A stretch of DNA of 64,000 nucleotides. Origin: Nitrosomonas sp. GTDB lineage: Bacteria > Pseudomonadota > Gammaproteobacteria > Burkholderiales > Nitrosomonadaceae. The notes under the pieces were generated by a model. The model searched no databases. It saw nothing but the letters and a program-made list of their open reading frames with translations, and had not been told where the DNA came from. Position numbers and translations under genes: made by a program. The stretch's first letter is position 1. Each line of letters starts with the position of its first letter. Shown one piece after another: positions 55,632 through 64,000 of the stretch. The DNA lies in assembly GCA_028577615.1 (NCBI GenBank), contig JAJSDU010000003.1:58079-122078 (forward strand), given 5' to 3'.

Positions 55632-55723
55632 TGGCGGAGAAGGCGGGATTCGAACCCGCGGTACGGTTTGAGCCGTACACACGCTTTCCAGGCGTGCACC
55701 TTCAACCACTCGGTCACTTCTCC
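55632..55723 (-). tRNA. tRNA-Ser (anticodon GGA)
   Basis: On the minus strand the 92-base gene starts GGAGAAG and closes with the pairing CTTCTCC, discriminator G and an encoded CCA. The anticodon loop reads CTGGAAA, giving anticodon GGA for UCC/UCU codons. A long variable arm (TGTACGGCTCAAACCGTACC region) marks it as a class II serine tRNA. The T loop GGTTCGAATCC is standard. Confidence 0.95.
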
Positions 55724-55831
55724 GTTAAAACTTTTCGGCAAAAAATATTTTGTGTCATGATGGGCGGGCAAGGATAAACCAGAAAGCGGTTTTGAGCAAC
55801 TTTCCCGCCGCTGCTTTTTCATGCCAAGCGA

Positions 55832-56425
55832 TCAAGGCTTATGTTGTATGCCAACCGTACTGTTTGCCGCAGTGACATCGAGCTGAATCGAAAAATGATC
55901 GTTAATGCGGACAAATCGGCCATTGCCGGCAGTGATGCTGTAAGCGGTTGATGGTTCACATTGGCGTTCTTTCATCTCATCTTTTGGAATATTCTCACAC
56001 ATCAACCGGTAAAATTGCTGCGCCATATCGACTTCATATTCAGGAATCGGCTCATTGCCGCCGGCAGTCTTGACGCGACCGCCGCTCAAACTGCGGTGGT
56101 AGGTAATCCGGTGCAAATCCGCATTGTCTTCTATTTCTATTCTGAAAATGGTTCTGCGACTGTTCTGCAGCTCACCCTGTTTAGTGAACAGCCGGCTGTT
56201 GATTTCGGTGTAGCCCTGCGCGGTGAGAATGCCTGCAATTTGATCAAACGGCGTCGCAAGGGAGATACCCGAAATTTCGATATGCCTGAATGAGTCATCG
56301 TTACTGTTTGCGGATTTTGCTGCGATTGCCGCAGTGGAAATCAACACGCATGTAAGGCTGAGGCATGCGATCCAACGCAGTGCAGCGCTTCCGGATCGGG
56401 CTGAAAGATTAGGTCGTTTCATCAT
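55832..56425 (-). CDS. Exported protein of unknown function
   Basis: About 197 residues from the chosen start. A signal peptide with core LRWIACLSLTCVLISTAAIAA leads to a soluble domain of about 150 residues. It starts HIEISGISLATPFDQIAGIL, a pattern like small periplasmic proteins with an early F-D-x-I-x-x-I-L helix, and ends with NDHFSIQLDVTAAN. Two cysteines (MCENIP and RQCEPS) may pair. I do not recognise a named family. GGAGGTGA eight bases before the ATG at 56425 supports this start over an earlier in-frame one. The gene follows dcd on the same strand. Confidence 0.65.
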   Translation of the reverse strand: MMKRPNLSARSGSAALRWIACLSLTCVLISTAAIAAKSANSNDDSFRHIEISGISLATPFDQIAGILTAQGYTEINSRLFTKQGELQNSRRTIFRIEIEDNADLHRITYHRSLSGGRVKTAGGNEPIPEYEVDMAQQFYRLMCENIPKDEMKERQCEPSTAYSITAGNGRFVRINDHFSIQLDVTAANSTVGIQHKP

Positions 56426-56441
56426 GAGAATATCACCTCCG

Positions 56442-57008
56442 TCAGATTTTCGGTAAAGTGACACCGCTCTGGCCCTGATATTTGCCGCCGCGATCTTTGT
56501 AGGATGTTTCGCAGACTTCGTCCGATTCGAAAAAGATCACCTGGGCGACGCCTTCGTTGGCGTAGATTTTCGCGGGAAGCGGTGTCGTGTTGGAAAACTC
56601 CAGTGTAACATAGCCTTCCCATTCGGGTTCAAAAGGCGTCACATTGACGATAATGCCGCATCGCGCATACGTCGACTTGCCCAGGCAGATGGTCAGGATG
56701 TTGCGCGGAATGCGGAAGTATTCAACCGTGCGCGCCAGTGCAAATGAATTGGGCGGAATAATGCAGACATCATTTTTAACATCGACAAATGAATTTGAAT
56801 CAAAATTTTTGGGGTCGACAATGGTGGTGTTGATGTTGGTGAATAACTTGAATTCATCCGAACAGCGAATGTCGTAGCCATAGCTCGATGTGCCGTAAGA
56901 GACAATGCGCTGATTGTCCCTGTGACGGATCTGATCCGGTTCAAACGGCTCGATCATGCCGTGTTCAAGCGCCATGCGCCGTATCCATTTGTCTGCTTTG
57001 ATCGTCAT
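56442..57008 (-). CDS. dcd: dCTP deaminase
   Basis: A 188-residue enzyme that deaminates dCTP to dUTP for thymidylate synthesis. [17 protein letters not shown] and the catalytic block [19 protein letters not shown] (with the conserved Glu) are standard, as are [13 protein letters not shown] and the C-terminal [13 protein letters not shown]. The start overlaps the mrp stop by one base (TGATG), so the two are translationally coupled. Confidence 0.96.
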   Translation of the reverse strand: MTIKADKWIRRMALEHGMIEPFEPDQIRHRDNQRIVSYGTSSYGYDIRCSDEFKLFTNINTTIVDPKNFDSNSFVDVKNDVCIIPPNSFALARTVEYFRIPRNILTICLGKSTYARCGIIVNVTPFEPEWEGYVTLEFSNTTPLPAKIYANEGVAQVIFFESDEVCETSYKDRGGKYQGQSGVTLPKI

Positions 57009-58126
57009 CAGTTATCTTCCATAATGATCTTGGCGAATACCGCTGAATGATCTTCGGCTGATTCGGCTACTTTCACCGCGATTTTCCGCGCAATCAGCCG
57101 ATAGGTCTGCGCAATTTGACTGTCAGGCGCGGCGATGACGCTGGGCCTGCCGCTGTCCGTGTGTTCGCGGATTTTGATATCCAGCGGCAATGCGCCCAGG
57201 AAGTCGACTTGATAATCGCGGCACATTTTTTCACCGCCGCCGGTGCCGAAAATCGGTTCCGTATGGCCGCATCTGGAGCAGGTGTGCGTGCTCATGTTTT
57301 CTACAATGCCGAAAATCGGGATGCCGACTTTTTCAAACATTTTAAGCCCCTTGCGTGCATCGAGCAGGGCAATGTCCTGCGGCGTGGTGACGATAACCGC
57401 GCCGGTTACCGGTATTTTCTGCGCCAGCGTGAGCTGGATGTCACCGGTGCCGGGCGGCATATCGACAATCAGATAGTCCAGATTTTTCCAGTTGGTATCA
57501 TGCAAAAGCTGCTGCAGTGCCTGGGTGACCATCGGGCCGCGCCACACCATCGGCGTTTCGGTATCGATCAGCAATCCGATGGACATGGCCTGTATGCCAT
57601 GCGCTATCACGGGTTCCATCGATTTGCCGTCGAGCGATTCGGGTTTCTCTGTGATACCGAGCATTTGCGGCTGCGACGGACCGTAAATATCGGCGTCCAG
57701 AATGCCCACAGTGGCGCCTTCGGCGGCAAGCGCGAGTGCTAGATTGACCGCGGTTGCCGACTTGCCGACGCCGCCTTTGCCTGAGGCCACGGCGATAATA
57801 TTCTTGATGCCGGGTATCAGCTTGACGCCGCCCTGCACACCGTGCGGCACGATTCTGCTGCTCACGGTGACAGTGATCCTGCCGATTCCGGGAATTGCCT
57901 GCAGGGCCGTGGTGATCTGCTGCTGCACATCGGCCTTGATGCTGCTGGCCGGATAACCGAGCACGGCATCAAGCGTCACGTCATTGCCATCGATCCGGAT
58001 ATTCTGGATCGAATCGGCGGCGATATAATCCTTCCCGGTTGTCGAATCGATAACGGAACTCAAAATGGACTGGATTTGCTGTTCAGAAATGGTCACTGGA
58101 AAACTCCTTAATACGGCTGCTGTCAC
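57008..58126 (-). CDS. apbC: Mrp/ApbC iron-sulfur carrier ATPase
   Basis: A 372-residue P-loop ATPase of the Mrp/NBP35 family that carries and delivers Fe-S clusters. An N-terminal MIP18-like domain (about 10-95) precedes the deviant Walker [30 protein letters not shown] and the [15 protein letters not shown] block are hallmarks. The cluster-binding CxxC is CSRC in [15 protein letters not shown]. It is first in a unit with dcd and is divergent from metG, a gene order common in beta- and gammaproteobacteria. Confidence 0.95.
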   Translation of the reverse strand: MTAAVLRSFPVTISEQQIQSILSSVIDSTTGKDYIAADSIQNIRIDGNDVTLDAVLGYPASSIKADVQQQITTALQAIPGIGRITVTVSSRIVPHGVQGGVKLIPGIKNIIAVASGKGGVGKSATAVNLALALAAEGATVGILDADIYGPSQPQMLGITEKPESLDGKSMEPVIAHGIQAMSIGLLIDTETPMVWRGPMVTQALQQLLHDTNWKNLDYLIVDMPPGTGDIQLTLAQKIPVTGAVIVTTPQDIALLDARKGLKMFEKVGIPIFGIVENMSTHTCSRCGHTEPIFGTGGGEKMCRDYQVDFLGALPLDIKIREHTDSGRPSVIAAPDSQIAQTYRLIARKIAVKVAESAEDHSAVFAKIIMEDN

Positions 58127-58240
58127 TGGCGATGCAGTAACAGAAATGGATTCATATTAAATTGGCATGGTAACAAATATCAGGCATGACGCACAATTTG
58201 TTAGAATGAGCGTCAAATCACACATTCGAACAAAAACACG

Positions 58241-60361
58241 ATGAACAAGCGAAAAATTCTGGTGACTTCGGCGCTGCCTTACGCCAACGGCAGTATCCAT
58301 CTGGGCCATCTTGTGGAATACATTCAGACGGATATCTGGGTGCGTTTTCAGAAAATGCGCGGACACGAAATTTACTATGTCTGCGCCGATGATACGCACG
58401 GTACACCGATCATGCTGCGCGCCGAGCAGGAAGGCATTACACCGGAAGCGCTGATCGCCCGCGTGCACGACGAACACTATGGCGATTTTACCGGCTTTCA
58501 TATTCATTTCGACAATTATTACAGCACGCATTCCGATGAAACGCGACATTACGCCGAAGATATCTATCAGAAGCTGAAAGTGGCCGGATTGATCACCGCT
58601 CGCGGCATAGAGCAGCTATATGACCCGCAGCGCAACATGTTTTTGCCGGATCGTTTCGTCAAAGGCGAGTGTCCCAAATGCGGCGCAAAGGATCAGTATG
58701 GCGACTCCTGCGAGGCCTGCGGCGCGGCTTATGCGCCGACCGAGTTAAAGAATCCGTATTCCGCCGTTTCGGGCGCCACGCCGGTGAAAAAATCATCGGA
58801 GCATTACTTCTTTAGTCTGTCGGATGAACGTTGCGTCGATTTTCTGCGCCGCTGGACGCGCGCAGGTCATTTGCAGCCGGAAGCGGCCAACAAAATGCAT
58901 GAATGGCTCGGCGACGCCGGAGAAAATAAAATGTCCGATTGGGATATTTCGCGCGATGCGCCTTACTTCGGATTTGAAATTCCCGGCGCGCCCGGTAAAT
59001 ATTTCTACGTCTGGCTCGATGCGCCGGTCGGTTATATGGGCAGTTTCAAACACCTGTGCGCACGCGAAAATATCGATTTTGACGCCTACTGGCGCAAGGA
59101 CGCCGAAACGGAGCTCTATCATTTCATCGGCAAGGATATTCTGTACTTTCATGCGCTGTTCTGGCCCGCGATGCTCAATTATTCCGGCTATCGCACACCA
59201 ACGCAGATTTTTGCGCATGGTTTTCTGACCGTCAACGGTGAAAAAATGAGCAAATCGCGCGGCACCTTCATCACCGCGCACAGCTATCTGAAACAGGGGC
59301 TGAATCCGGAATGGCTGCGCTATTACTACGCGGCAAAGCTGAACGGCAGTATGGAAGATATTGATCTGAATCTGGACGATTTCGTCGCGCGCGTGAATTC
59401 CGATCTGGTCGGCAAGTTTATCAACATTGCAAGCCGTTGCGCCGGGTTTATCACCAAACGTTTTGACGGCCGGCTGGTCGACGGAGAAGACTACAGGGCG
59501 CTACAGCAAACCGTTGATGAACGGTTTTCCAACTGGCGTCCGGATGCAATCGAAAAAGCGTTCGAAGCGCGTGATTTTTCGCTTGCGGTGCGCCAGATCA
59601 TGCGATTCGCCGATGAGGCCAACGAAATGATTCATGCAATGGCGCCGTGGGAAATCGCCAGAATACCGGGCAGGGAGGCCGATCTGCAACGCATATGCAG
59701 TCTGGGCATTCAGCTTTTTTATCTGCTCGCGCGTTATCTGAAACCGATTCTGCCGGAAACCATCCGGCAGGTTGAAGATTTTCTGAATTGCAGCAAGCTG
59801 ACTTGGCCATGCCTTGCCGCGAATGAGCCGGTATCGCAACTGCTGCTGCCCGCCGGGCACGCGATTCATGCGTACCAGCACTTATTGACGCGTATCGACG
59901 CTAAACAGATTGACGCGCTGGTGGCCGCGAACAAACAAAGCCTTTCGGTGGATTCCGGCGCGGCAAAAGCGGGCGCTAAAGCCGCAACTGGAACCGCCGG
60001 AGGCGACAAGCCGAAAACCATCGCGCCGATTGCCGAAACCATTACGATTGACGATTTCAGTAAAATCGATTTGCGCGTGGCGAAAATCGTCAATGCCGAG
60101 CATGTCGAAGGCGCGGAAAAGCTGTTGAAGCTGACGCTCGATATCGGCAGCGAACAGCGCACGGTATTTGCCGGCATCAAATCGGCCTACGATCCGGAGC
60201 AATTGAAAGGGCGCATGACCGTGATGGTCGCCAATCTGGCGCCACGCCAGATGAAGTTCGGCCTGTCGGAAGGCATGGTGCTCGCCGCCGGCAGCGGCGG
60301 CGCGGAATTGTTCATTCTCAGTCCCGACACCGGCGCGCAGCCCGGCATGCGCGTCAAATAG
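58241..60361 (+). CDS. metG: Methionyl-tRNA synthetase
   Basis: A 706-residue class I synthetase. The HIGH motif is HLGH at residues 20-23 and the KMSKS motif is exact at 335-339. A zinc knuckle holds two CxxC pairs (CPKCG and CEACG), so it is the MetG1 type. The C-terminal about 110 residues (from [20 protein letters not shown]) are the tRNA-binding Trbp111 dimerisation domain. An Ala/Gly/Lys-rich linker joins it to the core. It is divergent from apbC and closely followed by a DUF4440 gene. Confidence 0.97.
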   Translation: MNKRKILVTSALPYANGSIHLGHLVEYIQTDIWVRFQKMRGHEIYYVCADDTHGTPIMLRAEQEGITPEALIARVHDEHYGDFTGFHIHFDNYYSTHSDETRHYAEDIYQKLKVAGLITARGIEQLYDPQRNMFLPDRFVKGECPKCGAKDQYGDSCEACGAAYAPTELKNPYSAVSGATPVKKSSEHYFFSLSDERCVDFLRRWTRAGHLQPEAANKMHEWLGDAGENKMSDWDISRDAPYFGFEIPGAPGKYFYVWLDAPVGYMGSFKHLCARENIDFDAYWRKDAETELYHFIGKDILYFHALFWPAMLNYSGYRTPTQIFAHGFLTVNGEKMSKSRGTFITAHSYLKQGLNPEWLRYYYAAKLNGSMEDIDLNLDDFVARVNSDLVGKFINIASRCAGFITKRFDGRLVDGEDYRALQQTVDERFSNWRPDAIEKAFEARDFSLAVRQIMRFADEANEMIHAMAPWEIARIPGREADLQRICSLGIQLFYLLARYLKPILPETIRQVEDFLNCSKLTWPCLAANEPVSQLLLPAGHAIHAYQHLLTRIDAKQIDALVAANKQSLSVDSGAAKAGAKAATGTAGGDKPKTIAPIAETITIDDFSKIDLRVAKIVNAEHVEGAEKLLKLTLDIGSEQRTVFAGIKSAYDPEQLKGRMTVMVANLAPRQMKFGLSEGMVLAAGSGGAELFILSPDTGAQPGMRVK

Positions 60362-60377
60362 CGTTTATCAGCACCTT

Positions 60378-60770
60378 ATGGAACCGCTTGCCATGCAGAT
60401 CATGCAACTGGAACTGAAATTGCTGCATACCGACATGCGCGCGTATCCGGCGGTGATCGACGAACTGCTGGACAGTACATTTGAAGAAATCGGCAGTGAC
60501 GGACTGGCGCATTCCAGGCAGGAGGTGGTGGCATGGCTGCAGAACAAGGACAGCGCGCAGCACTGGTCACTGGCGGATTTTCGCATCAAACCTTTATCGA
60601 ATGACATGGTCATAGCGGTTTACCGCGCGGTCAGGCACGATCCGGCGCAGGCGGCGGGCAAGGGTCAGAATGGGCAGGAAGCATATCGGGGGTCGATTCG
60701 CAGCTCCGTCTGGCAACGGCGCGGCGATCACTGGAAAATGGTTTTTCATCAGGCAACACAACGCGTTTAG
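60378..60770 (+). CDS. DUF4440 / NTF2-like protein
   Basis: A 130-residue protein with the cone-shaped NTF2-like fold of DUF4440 proteins: an initial helix QIMQLELKLLHTDMRAYPAVID, then LLDSTFEEIGSDGLAHSRQEVVAWL, and a closing SSVWQRRGDHWKMVFHQATQ. The function of this group is open; members bind small ligands or act as hydrolases/isomerases. It starts 16 bases after metG and ends nine bases before the YggS gene, so these three probably form one transcript. No strong ribosome binding site is visible. Confidence 0.8.
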   Translation: MEPLAMQIMQLELKLLHTDMRAYPAVIDELLDSTFEEIGSDGLAHSRQEVVAWLQNKDSAQHWSLADFRIKPLSNDMVIAVYRAVRHDPAQAAGKGQNGQEAYRGSIRSSVWQRRGDHWKMVFHQATQRV

Positions 60771-60779
60771 GAGAGCAAA

Positions 60780-61538
60780 TTGGAAGCAGCGACAGCATCG
60801 GCGGAACAGCAACTCAACGAAATCAAAACCAATCTGGCAACCATCCAGCAGAAAATCGCCGATGCCTGCGCCAAAGCCGGACGCGATCCGTCATCCGTGC
60901 GCCTGTTGCCGGTCACCAAAACCGTAGCGGCAGAGCGGCTGCGCATCGCTTTTGCCGCCGGATGCGAGGAAATGGGTGAAAACAAGGTGCAGGAAGCACG
61001 CGAAAAATCCGAGCTGCTCAGCGATCTGGCGATCAAATGGTGCATCATCGGCCACCTGCAAACCAACAAGGTCAAATATATCACCCGCTTCGCGCATGAA
61101 TTCCAAGCGCTCGACAGCCTTAAAGTTGCCGCCGAACTCGACAAGCGCCTGCAAGCCGCCGGTCGCGGTATGGATGTTTATGTACAGGTCAACAGCTCGG
61201 GCGAAGTCAGTAAATTCGGTCTGCCGCCGGAGGAAGTGGAAGATTTCGTCCGGCAACTGCCGGATTATTCGTCACTCCGGATCAAGGGGCTGATGACGCT
61301 GGCGATTTTCTCAAGCGACCATGAGCGCGTGCGCGCCTGCTTTGTCAGAATGCGCGAACTGCAGGAACGGCTGCGCCAGAGCGCACCGGCGGGACTGTCG
61401 TTTGACGAGCTGTCGATGGGCATGTCCGGCGACTTCGAACTGGCGATAGAAGAGGGCGCAACCGTCGTGCGCGTGGGACAGGCGATATTCGGCAAACGGC
61501 CTTTACCCGACAGCCATTACTGGCCGGGGTTTGGTTAA
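60780..61538 (+). CDS. yggS: YggS-family PLP homeostasis protein
   Basis: A 252-residue TIM-barrel protein of the YggS/PROSC family that binds pyridoxal phosphate without known catalysis. The PLP lysine is Lys47 in LLPVTKTV. FAAGCEEMGENKVQEA, WCIIGHLQTNKVKYI and FDELSMGMSGDFELAIEEGATVVRVGQAIFG (cited by its start) are typical blocks. The start is a TTG with AGGAGA six bases upstream; no ATG start fits the family N-terminus. It converges on the SLATT gene with a five-base gap. Confidence 0.92.
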   Translation: MEAATASAEQQLNEIKTNLATIQQKIADACAKAGRDPSSVRLLPVTKTVAAERLRIAFAAGCEEMGENKVQEAREKSELLSDLAIKWCIIGHLQTNKVKYITRFAHEFQALDSLKVAAELDKRLQAAGRGMDVYVQVNSSGEVSKFGLPPEEVEDFVRQLPDYSSLRIKGLMTLAIFSSDHERVRACFVRMRELQERLRQSAPAGLSFDELSMGMSGDFELAIEEGATVVRVGQAIFGKRPLPDSHYWPGFG

Positions 61539-61543
61539 GGCTT

Positions 61544-62191
61544 TCATTGGTGATTTTTGCCGGAAGCGCTGCCCTTTGCCTCGATTGATTTCTGAAACTT
61601 CGCCAGCTCGACCAGGAGCGTTTCACCCCAGCGGCCTGTCTCGGTGATTGTGGCGGCATACAGTGCGCTGGCATAGCCAAGAATGATGGCGAAGCCTTTG
61701 GCAATGTCGTCATCGCTTTCATGCGGGCCAGCCAGATACTGGCACCATGCAACACGGGATGCGGTGATCAGTCTTTCGAGTTCAAGTTGCGTCGAAACAA
61801 ACCGGATATGTCCTTCCGTGCCGGCGAACAGGGAATTGGCCGCGAGACAGCTCGCCGCCGCGGCAAGAAACGCATATCCGTATTGTCCCCAGTCCTTGAA
61901 CAGGGATGCGTCAGTTCCTGCGAGCAAAGGCAGCAGTAATCCGATAGTCCCGAGCAGCCAGGCGCCAGTACGCGTCACACCCGAAATCCACGCCCGGGTT
62001 CCTCTGCGGCGGTAGTAATAGTGAACTTCCGCTTCGGCCAGCTCATCGACAGCAGCGAAGAGCGCAGAAAGCGATTCCACGGCGTTCTGCTTATCCCACA
62101 CCAGGCCTTCCAGCTTCGCTCGAAATGCCTTGATGCGTCGTGGATCTTCCGGACGAAAGCGTTGAAGCCAGGTGAGTATGGGTTGTGGCAT
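61544..62191 (-). CDS. SLATT-type two-helix membrane protein
   Basis: A 215-residue protein with the SLATT layout: an N-terminal amphipathic region, a conserved YYYRRRGTRAWISGVTRTG stretch, two adjacent transmembrane helices (AWLLGTIGLLLPLLAG and YGYAFLAAAASCLAANSLF), and a C-terminal helical part. SLATT proteins are predicted pore-forming effectors tied to nucleotide-second-messenger conflict systems. Here no nucleotidyltransferase or other sensor gene is adjacent, so it may act with a distant partner or alone. It is preceded, in its direction of reading, by a degenerate attC-like element, and may be an integron-type cassette gene. Its family call is by pattern. Confidence 0.65.
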   Translation of the reverse strand: MPQPILTWLQRFRPEDPRRIKAFRAKLEGLVWDKQNAVESLSALFAAVDELAEAEVHYYYRRRGTRAWISGVTRTGAWLLGTIGLLLPLLAGTDASLFKDWGQYGYAFLAAAASCLAANSLFAGTEGHIRFVSTQLELERLITASRVAWCQYLAGPHESDDDIAKGFAIILGYASALYAATITETGRWGETLLVELAKFQKSIEAKGSASGKNHQ

Positions 62192-62238
62192 TTTGGGTCT
62201 ATTTGAGTGTTAATATCGAAGGTAATGATCTGGTTGGA

Positions 62239-62288
62239 GGTGAACGAAGCTCGCTGTGGGCCTGTCCAGCTTGGTCGCAATGTTAGGC
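62239..62288 (-). other. Degenerate attC-like element before the SLATT gene
   Basis: In the direction of the minus-strand genes, the stop codon TAA of the 160-residue gene lies inside GCCTAAC, a perfect RYYYAAC box (62288-62282). It is followed by ATTGCGACCAAGCTGG, much like the left part of common attC sites, and a weak AAGCT/AGCTT inverted pair. The expected closing GTTRRRY box is not present (GTTCACC instead). It is probably a decayed recombination site. Confidence 0.4.
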
Positions 62289-62765
62289 ATTTTCTTGCCT
62301 CTTCTCTACCTCAATACTGCGACGAAGAATCTCCTCCGCTTCATCATCTGAAGGAAGTCGGTATTCAATGCTCTTGCCGCCTACGAAATCATCAATACAG
62401 CTAACCAAAGTTGGCGATAAGTCGAGTTTTGTTAGATGCTGCAGGATTTCTTGTTTTTGAATGAGACTGGTGCAGCCCTCAAAGAACCATCCATCGGATA
62501 GTGGGTATGGCTCTTTCATCCATGATGCGTCTTGTGAGATGTAAGACCTTCCGTCATTGCGGCGAGAGTGCCGGGATAAAAACTGAAATGTACGCTCCTT
62601 CTGACCAGCGGCGATTTTACTCAGAATGTATGCCATTCGAGTGATCTGCGTGTTTCTTGCTGGCTTACCATCAAGCAAGCCCTGATACCCATCTGCTGGA
62701 GCACTTTTCTCCCACCGAAGCATCAGGGCCAAATAAAGGTACTCGACAGTATTCTTGATTCCCAT
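62283..62765 (-). CDS. Unknown protein, possible cassette gene
   Basis: A 160-residue soluble protein without a recognised domain. Visible features are a helical N-terminus (MGIKNTVEYLYLALMLRWE), a basic middle (SRHSRRNDGRSYIS) and an acidic, helical end (PSDDEAEEILRRSIEVEKR). The start is very well supported (AAGGAGAG at six bases). The gene is flanked on both sides by attC-like sequences, its stop codon lying inside one of them. Its start sits about 20 bases after the end of the other. That is the layout of an integron gene cassette. No function is proposed. Confidence 0.6.
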   Translation of the reverse strand: MGIKNTVEYLYLALMLRWEKSAPADGYQGLLDGKPARNTQITRMAYILSKIAAGQKERTFQFLSRHSRRNDGRSYISQDASWMKEPYPLSDGWFFEGCTSLIQKQEILQHLTKLDLSPTLVSCIDDFVGGKSIEYRLPSDDEAEEILRRSIEVEKRQENA

Positions 62766-62784
62766 TGATTACTCTCCTTGTGAT

Positions 62785-62868
62785 GTCTAATGAAAATGCT
62801 CAGCTGCGGTAGACGGCGACCAACTGGAGCAGAAGTGGTCAAGAGTTTGTTGCAGCGAAATGTTGGGT
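62785..62868 (-). other. attC-like recombination site
   Basis: Read on the minus strand: ACCCAAC (a perfect RYYYAAC box, 62868-62862) begins on the base after the stop of the 143-residue gene. It continues ATTTCGCTGC, an inner stem GACCA...TGGTC, then GCAGCTGAGC, and ends ATTAGAC (62791-62785), one base off GTTRRRY. CGCTGC pairs with GCAGC across the site. The 84-base size, imperfect dyad and position just before the next gene's ribosome binding site all fit an attC site. Confidence 0.55.
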
Positions 62869-63300
62869 TTACTTGAACCACTTTCTTCGTTCAGGTGTAA
62901 GAAGCTCCAAAAAAAGATCTTTCGCCTTCCGTAATTCATCGTAAATTCTAGCTCCTTCCCATTGTTTGGGTTTAACCCTGTGATAAGTTAGGTGGGCTAA
63001 TGTCTTATTAATGTCAGATCGCTGACTTTTAATGTACTGACACAGATTTGATTCGTGACTTTTCCACACTTCAGAATTATCGAAGAAGTGGTTGGCAAGT
63101 ACATCGTCATTTTGGGTACTCCGTCGTGGAGCAAAAAAGTCTGTCAAGTTCCTCGCATGAATGAGAAAGCATTCGATGTAAGCGTTCATCTCTTCTTTCG
63201 AGCTTGCGCGATCATTGGATAGTCGTAAATAAGTCCACTCAAGCATATCAAACTCATACTTGACATTGTCTGTCACGTTCTTGGTCTTAGTATCAATCAT
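62869..63300 (-). CDS. Unknown protein, possible cassette gene
   Basis: A 143-residue soluble, probably all-helical protein. The middle reads IECFLIHARNLTDFFAPRRS, then a DDVLANHFF segment and HLTYHRVKPKQW, suggestive of a HEPN-like or AbiV-like helical bundle. The canonical HEPN R-x4-6-H motif is not clear. Its ATG overlaps the stop of the preceding small gene by four bases (ATGA). It ends directly at an attC-like site. No function is proposed. Confidence 0.6.
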   Translation of the reverse strand: MIDTKTKNVTDNVKYEFDMLEWTYLRLSNDRASSKEEMNAYIECFLIHARNLTDFFAPRRSTQNDDVLANHFFDNSEVWKSHESNLCQYIKSQRSDINKTLAHLTYHRVKPKQWEGARIYDELRKAKDLFLELLTPERRKWFK

Positions 63301-63458
63301 TGAAATACGGCCTCTACTTGCATTTTACGATTGCTATGCGCTTTCGGACCGTTTTCCTCCCAATACAGAGCTCTGAGCAGCCATTGCTGACGCGCCTCCT
63401 TTACTCGATTGTTGTTCGAGGAGTACGAATCTTTTTCGTAGAGGTAATCTGATCTCAT
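63297..63458 (-). CDS. Small unknown protein
   Basis: About 53 residues starting MRSDYLYEKDSYSSNNNRVK and ending QVEAVFQ, charged and without a recognised domain. A GGAG about 11 bases upstream supports the ATG at 63458; the frame is open to 63542 but the upstream part overlaps the previous frame. The stop overlaps the start of the 143-residue gene, which argues that it is translated. Confidence 0.45.
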   Translation of the reverse strand: MRSDYLYEKDSYSSNNNRVKEARQQWLLRALYWEENGPKAHSNRKMQVEAVFQ

Positions 63459-63465
63459 GAAGCAC

Positions 63466-63672
63466 CTACTCCTGTTGTTCGCCCACCTCGGACATCCTAT
63501 ACCATACATTGATGCCGTCAAGTAGCGTGACCTCATACGCATAGGTTGTCATGTTGTCCACTGCGGCATCGACAGGTTTTACAGGATTATCACATTCATA
63601 GAGGACGCCAACTGATGGAACAACGACTGGCAAAGCCAATGCTCTCCTGGTTTTTCTCCGGGAAGAGTCCAA
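63466..63672 (-). CDS. Possible small unknown protein
   Basis: A 68-codon frame, start uncertain (TTG at 63672 or a later codon), with SVGVLYECDNPVKPVDAAVD and TTYAYEVTLLDGINVWYRMS. It has no recognised family. It ends just seven bases before the next start, and its stop codon lies inside the purine-rich stretch that would serve that gene. A TATAAT hexamer lies upstream at 63683-63678, with no good -35. Confidence 0.35.
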   Translation of the reverse strand: MDSSRRKTRRALALPVVVPSVGVLYECDNPVKPVDAAVDNMTTYAYEVTLLDGINVWYRMSEVGEQQE

Positions 63673-63693
63673 CTAAAATTATACATTCGAAAC

Positions 63694-63711
63694 GACGCAA
63701 TAGTTTGCGTC
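63694..63711 (-). terminator. Hairpin downstream of the right-end gene
   Basis: GACGCAA and TTGCGTC form a perfect 7-bp stem with a 4-base loop. On the minus strand it lies about 90 bases after the stop of the right-end gene and is followed by GTTTCG. This is a weak terminator or a boundary hairpin. Confidence 0.35.
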
Positions 63712-63798
63712 AAAAATGAAACCTGACATAGAACGTTGCAGGCTATCGCCTTTGATTTTATGAAAATACGATGATTTAGTTTTCATATATTGCATTTT

Positions 63799-64000
63799 TT
63801 ACAAAATAATCGCCGCGGCAACCTGGCGGCCTTCTTCCACCAGAATGTTGTAGGTACGGCAGGCGGCCTGCGTATCCATGACTTCAAAACCGATTCTCAT
63901 TTGCAGGATTCTGGCCATCAGGCTGTAATCGGGAAAGCGGAGCTGCGCGCCGGTGCCGAGCAGGATGATTTCGGGTTTGCGCGGCAGGATGTCGTCGAAG
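63799..64000 (-). CDS. Mth938/Xcc1710-like (DUF498) protein, 3' part
   Basis: The frame is open to the right edge and about 67 C-terminal residues are present. The sequence PRKPEIILLGTGAQLRFPDY and then EVMDTQAACRTYNILVEEGR is the typical core of the Mth938-domain family (bacterial relatives of the complex I assembly factor NDUFAF3). The family's molecular role in bacteria is not settled. Because the start is outside the window, length and upstream signals cannot be judged. Confidence 0.85.
   Translation of the reverse strand, partial: FDDILPRKPEIILLGTGAQLRFPDYSLMARILQMRIGFEVMDTQAACRTYNILVEEGRQVAAAIIL

Noticed and set aside
61501-61550. attC-like box GTTAAGG at the end of the SLATT gene
   Set aside because: It fails the last position of GTTRRRY and lies within the coding end of the YggS gene, so chance is the simpler explanation.

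Overview
This window looks like chromosomal DNA of a betaproteobacterium close to the Nitrosomonadaceae. That is an inference from the overall flavour of the proteins, gene order and intergenic repeats; no ammonia-oxidation gene lies in the window. Most of it is core metabolism and housekeeping, with several accessory islands. Both ends cut genes: a DedA-type membrane protein on the left and an Mth938/Xcc1710-like protein on the right.

Layout. 0-7 kb: partial dedA, a GNAT-nitrilase fusion, a DUF1499 membrane protein, then glgP and glk (alpha-glucan phosphorylase and glucokinase) on the minus strand. 6.5-11.3 kb: an intergenic inverted-repeat element, a DUF2934/PAS-like gene pair, lon, and a HDOD regulator. 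11.4-20.3 kb: two-subunit pyruvate carboxylase (pycB, pycA), purB, and the chaperone set grpE-dnaK-dnaJ. Near-identical sigma32-like promoters precede grpE and dnaK, and a similar one precedes lon. 20.4-31.2 kb: a very large GMC oxidoreductase/alpha-beta hydrolase fusion, a PAS chemoreceptor, a ferric-iron ABC permease and binding protein without an ATPase, and thiS-thiG-trmB. 30.8-37.3 kb: a His-rich secreted protein, a PepSY protein, a PhoPQ-like two-component pair and a giant MscK-type channel. 37.4-38.6 kb: a speD-speE fusion.

38.6-47.7 kb: a mostly gene-free stretch and a vapBC-type toxin-antitoxin pair precede a complete-looking V-type ATPase operon in the order B-D-I-K-E-DUF2764-A. This is a circular permutation of the order E-DUF2764-A-B-D-I-K known from chlamydial-type operons. 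Its K subunit keeps the residues that bind Na+ in the Enterococcus hirae enzyme.

47.8-61.5 kb: ogt, xerD, lysS, a PAS-GGDEF cyclase, zapE, small exported proteins, tRNA-Ser(GGA) beside a serine-recombinase-like fragment, dcd, mrp/apbC, metG, a DUF4440 protein and a YggS-type PLP protein.

61.5-63.7 kb: a minus-strand cluster of short unrecognised genes plus a SLATT-type membrane protein. The gaps after two of these genes begin with integron-type RYYYAAC boxes, directly at the stop codons, and one gap folds like an attC site. This looks like a small cassette array without an integrase in view (CALIN-like), and is the most unusual signal in the window. All function calls are from reading sequence and motifs; no searches were run.
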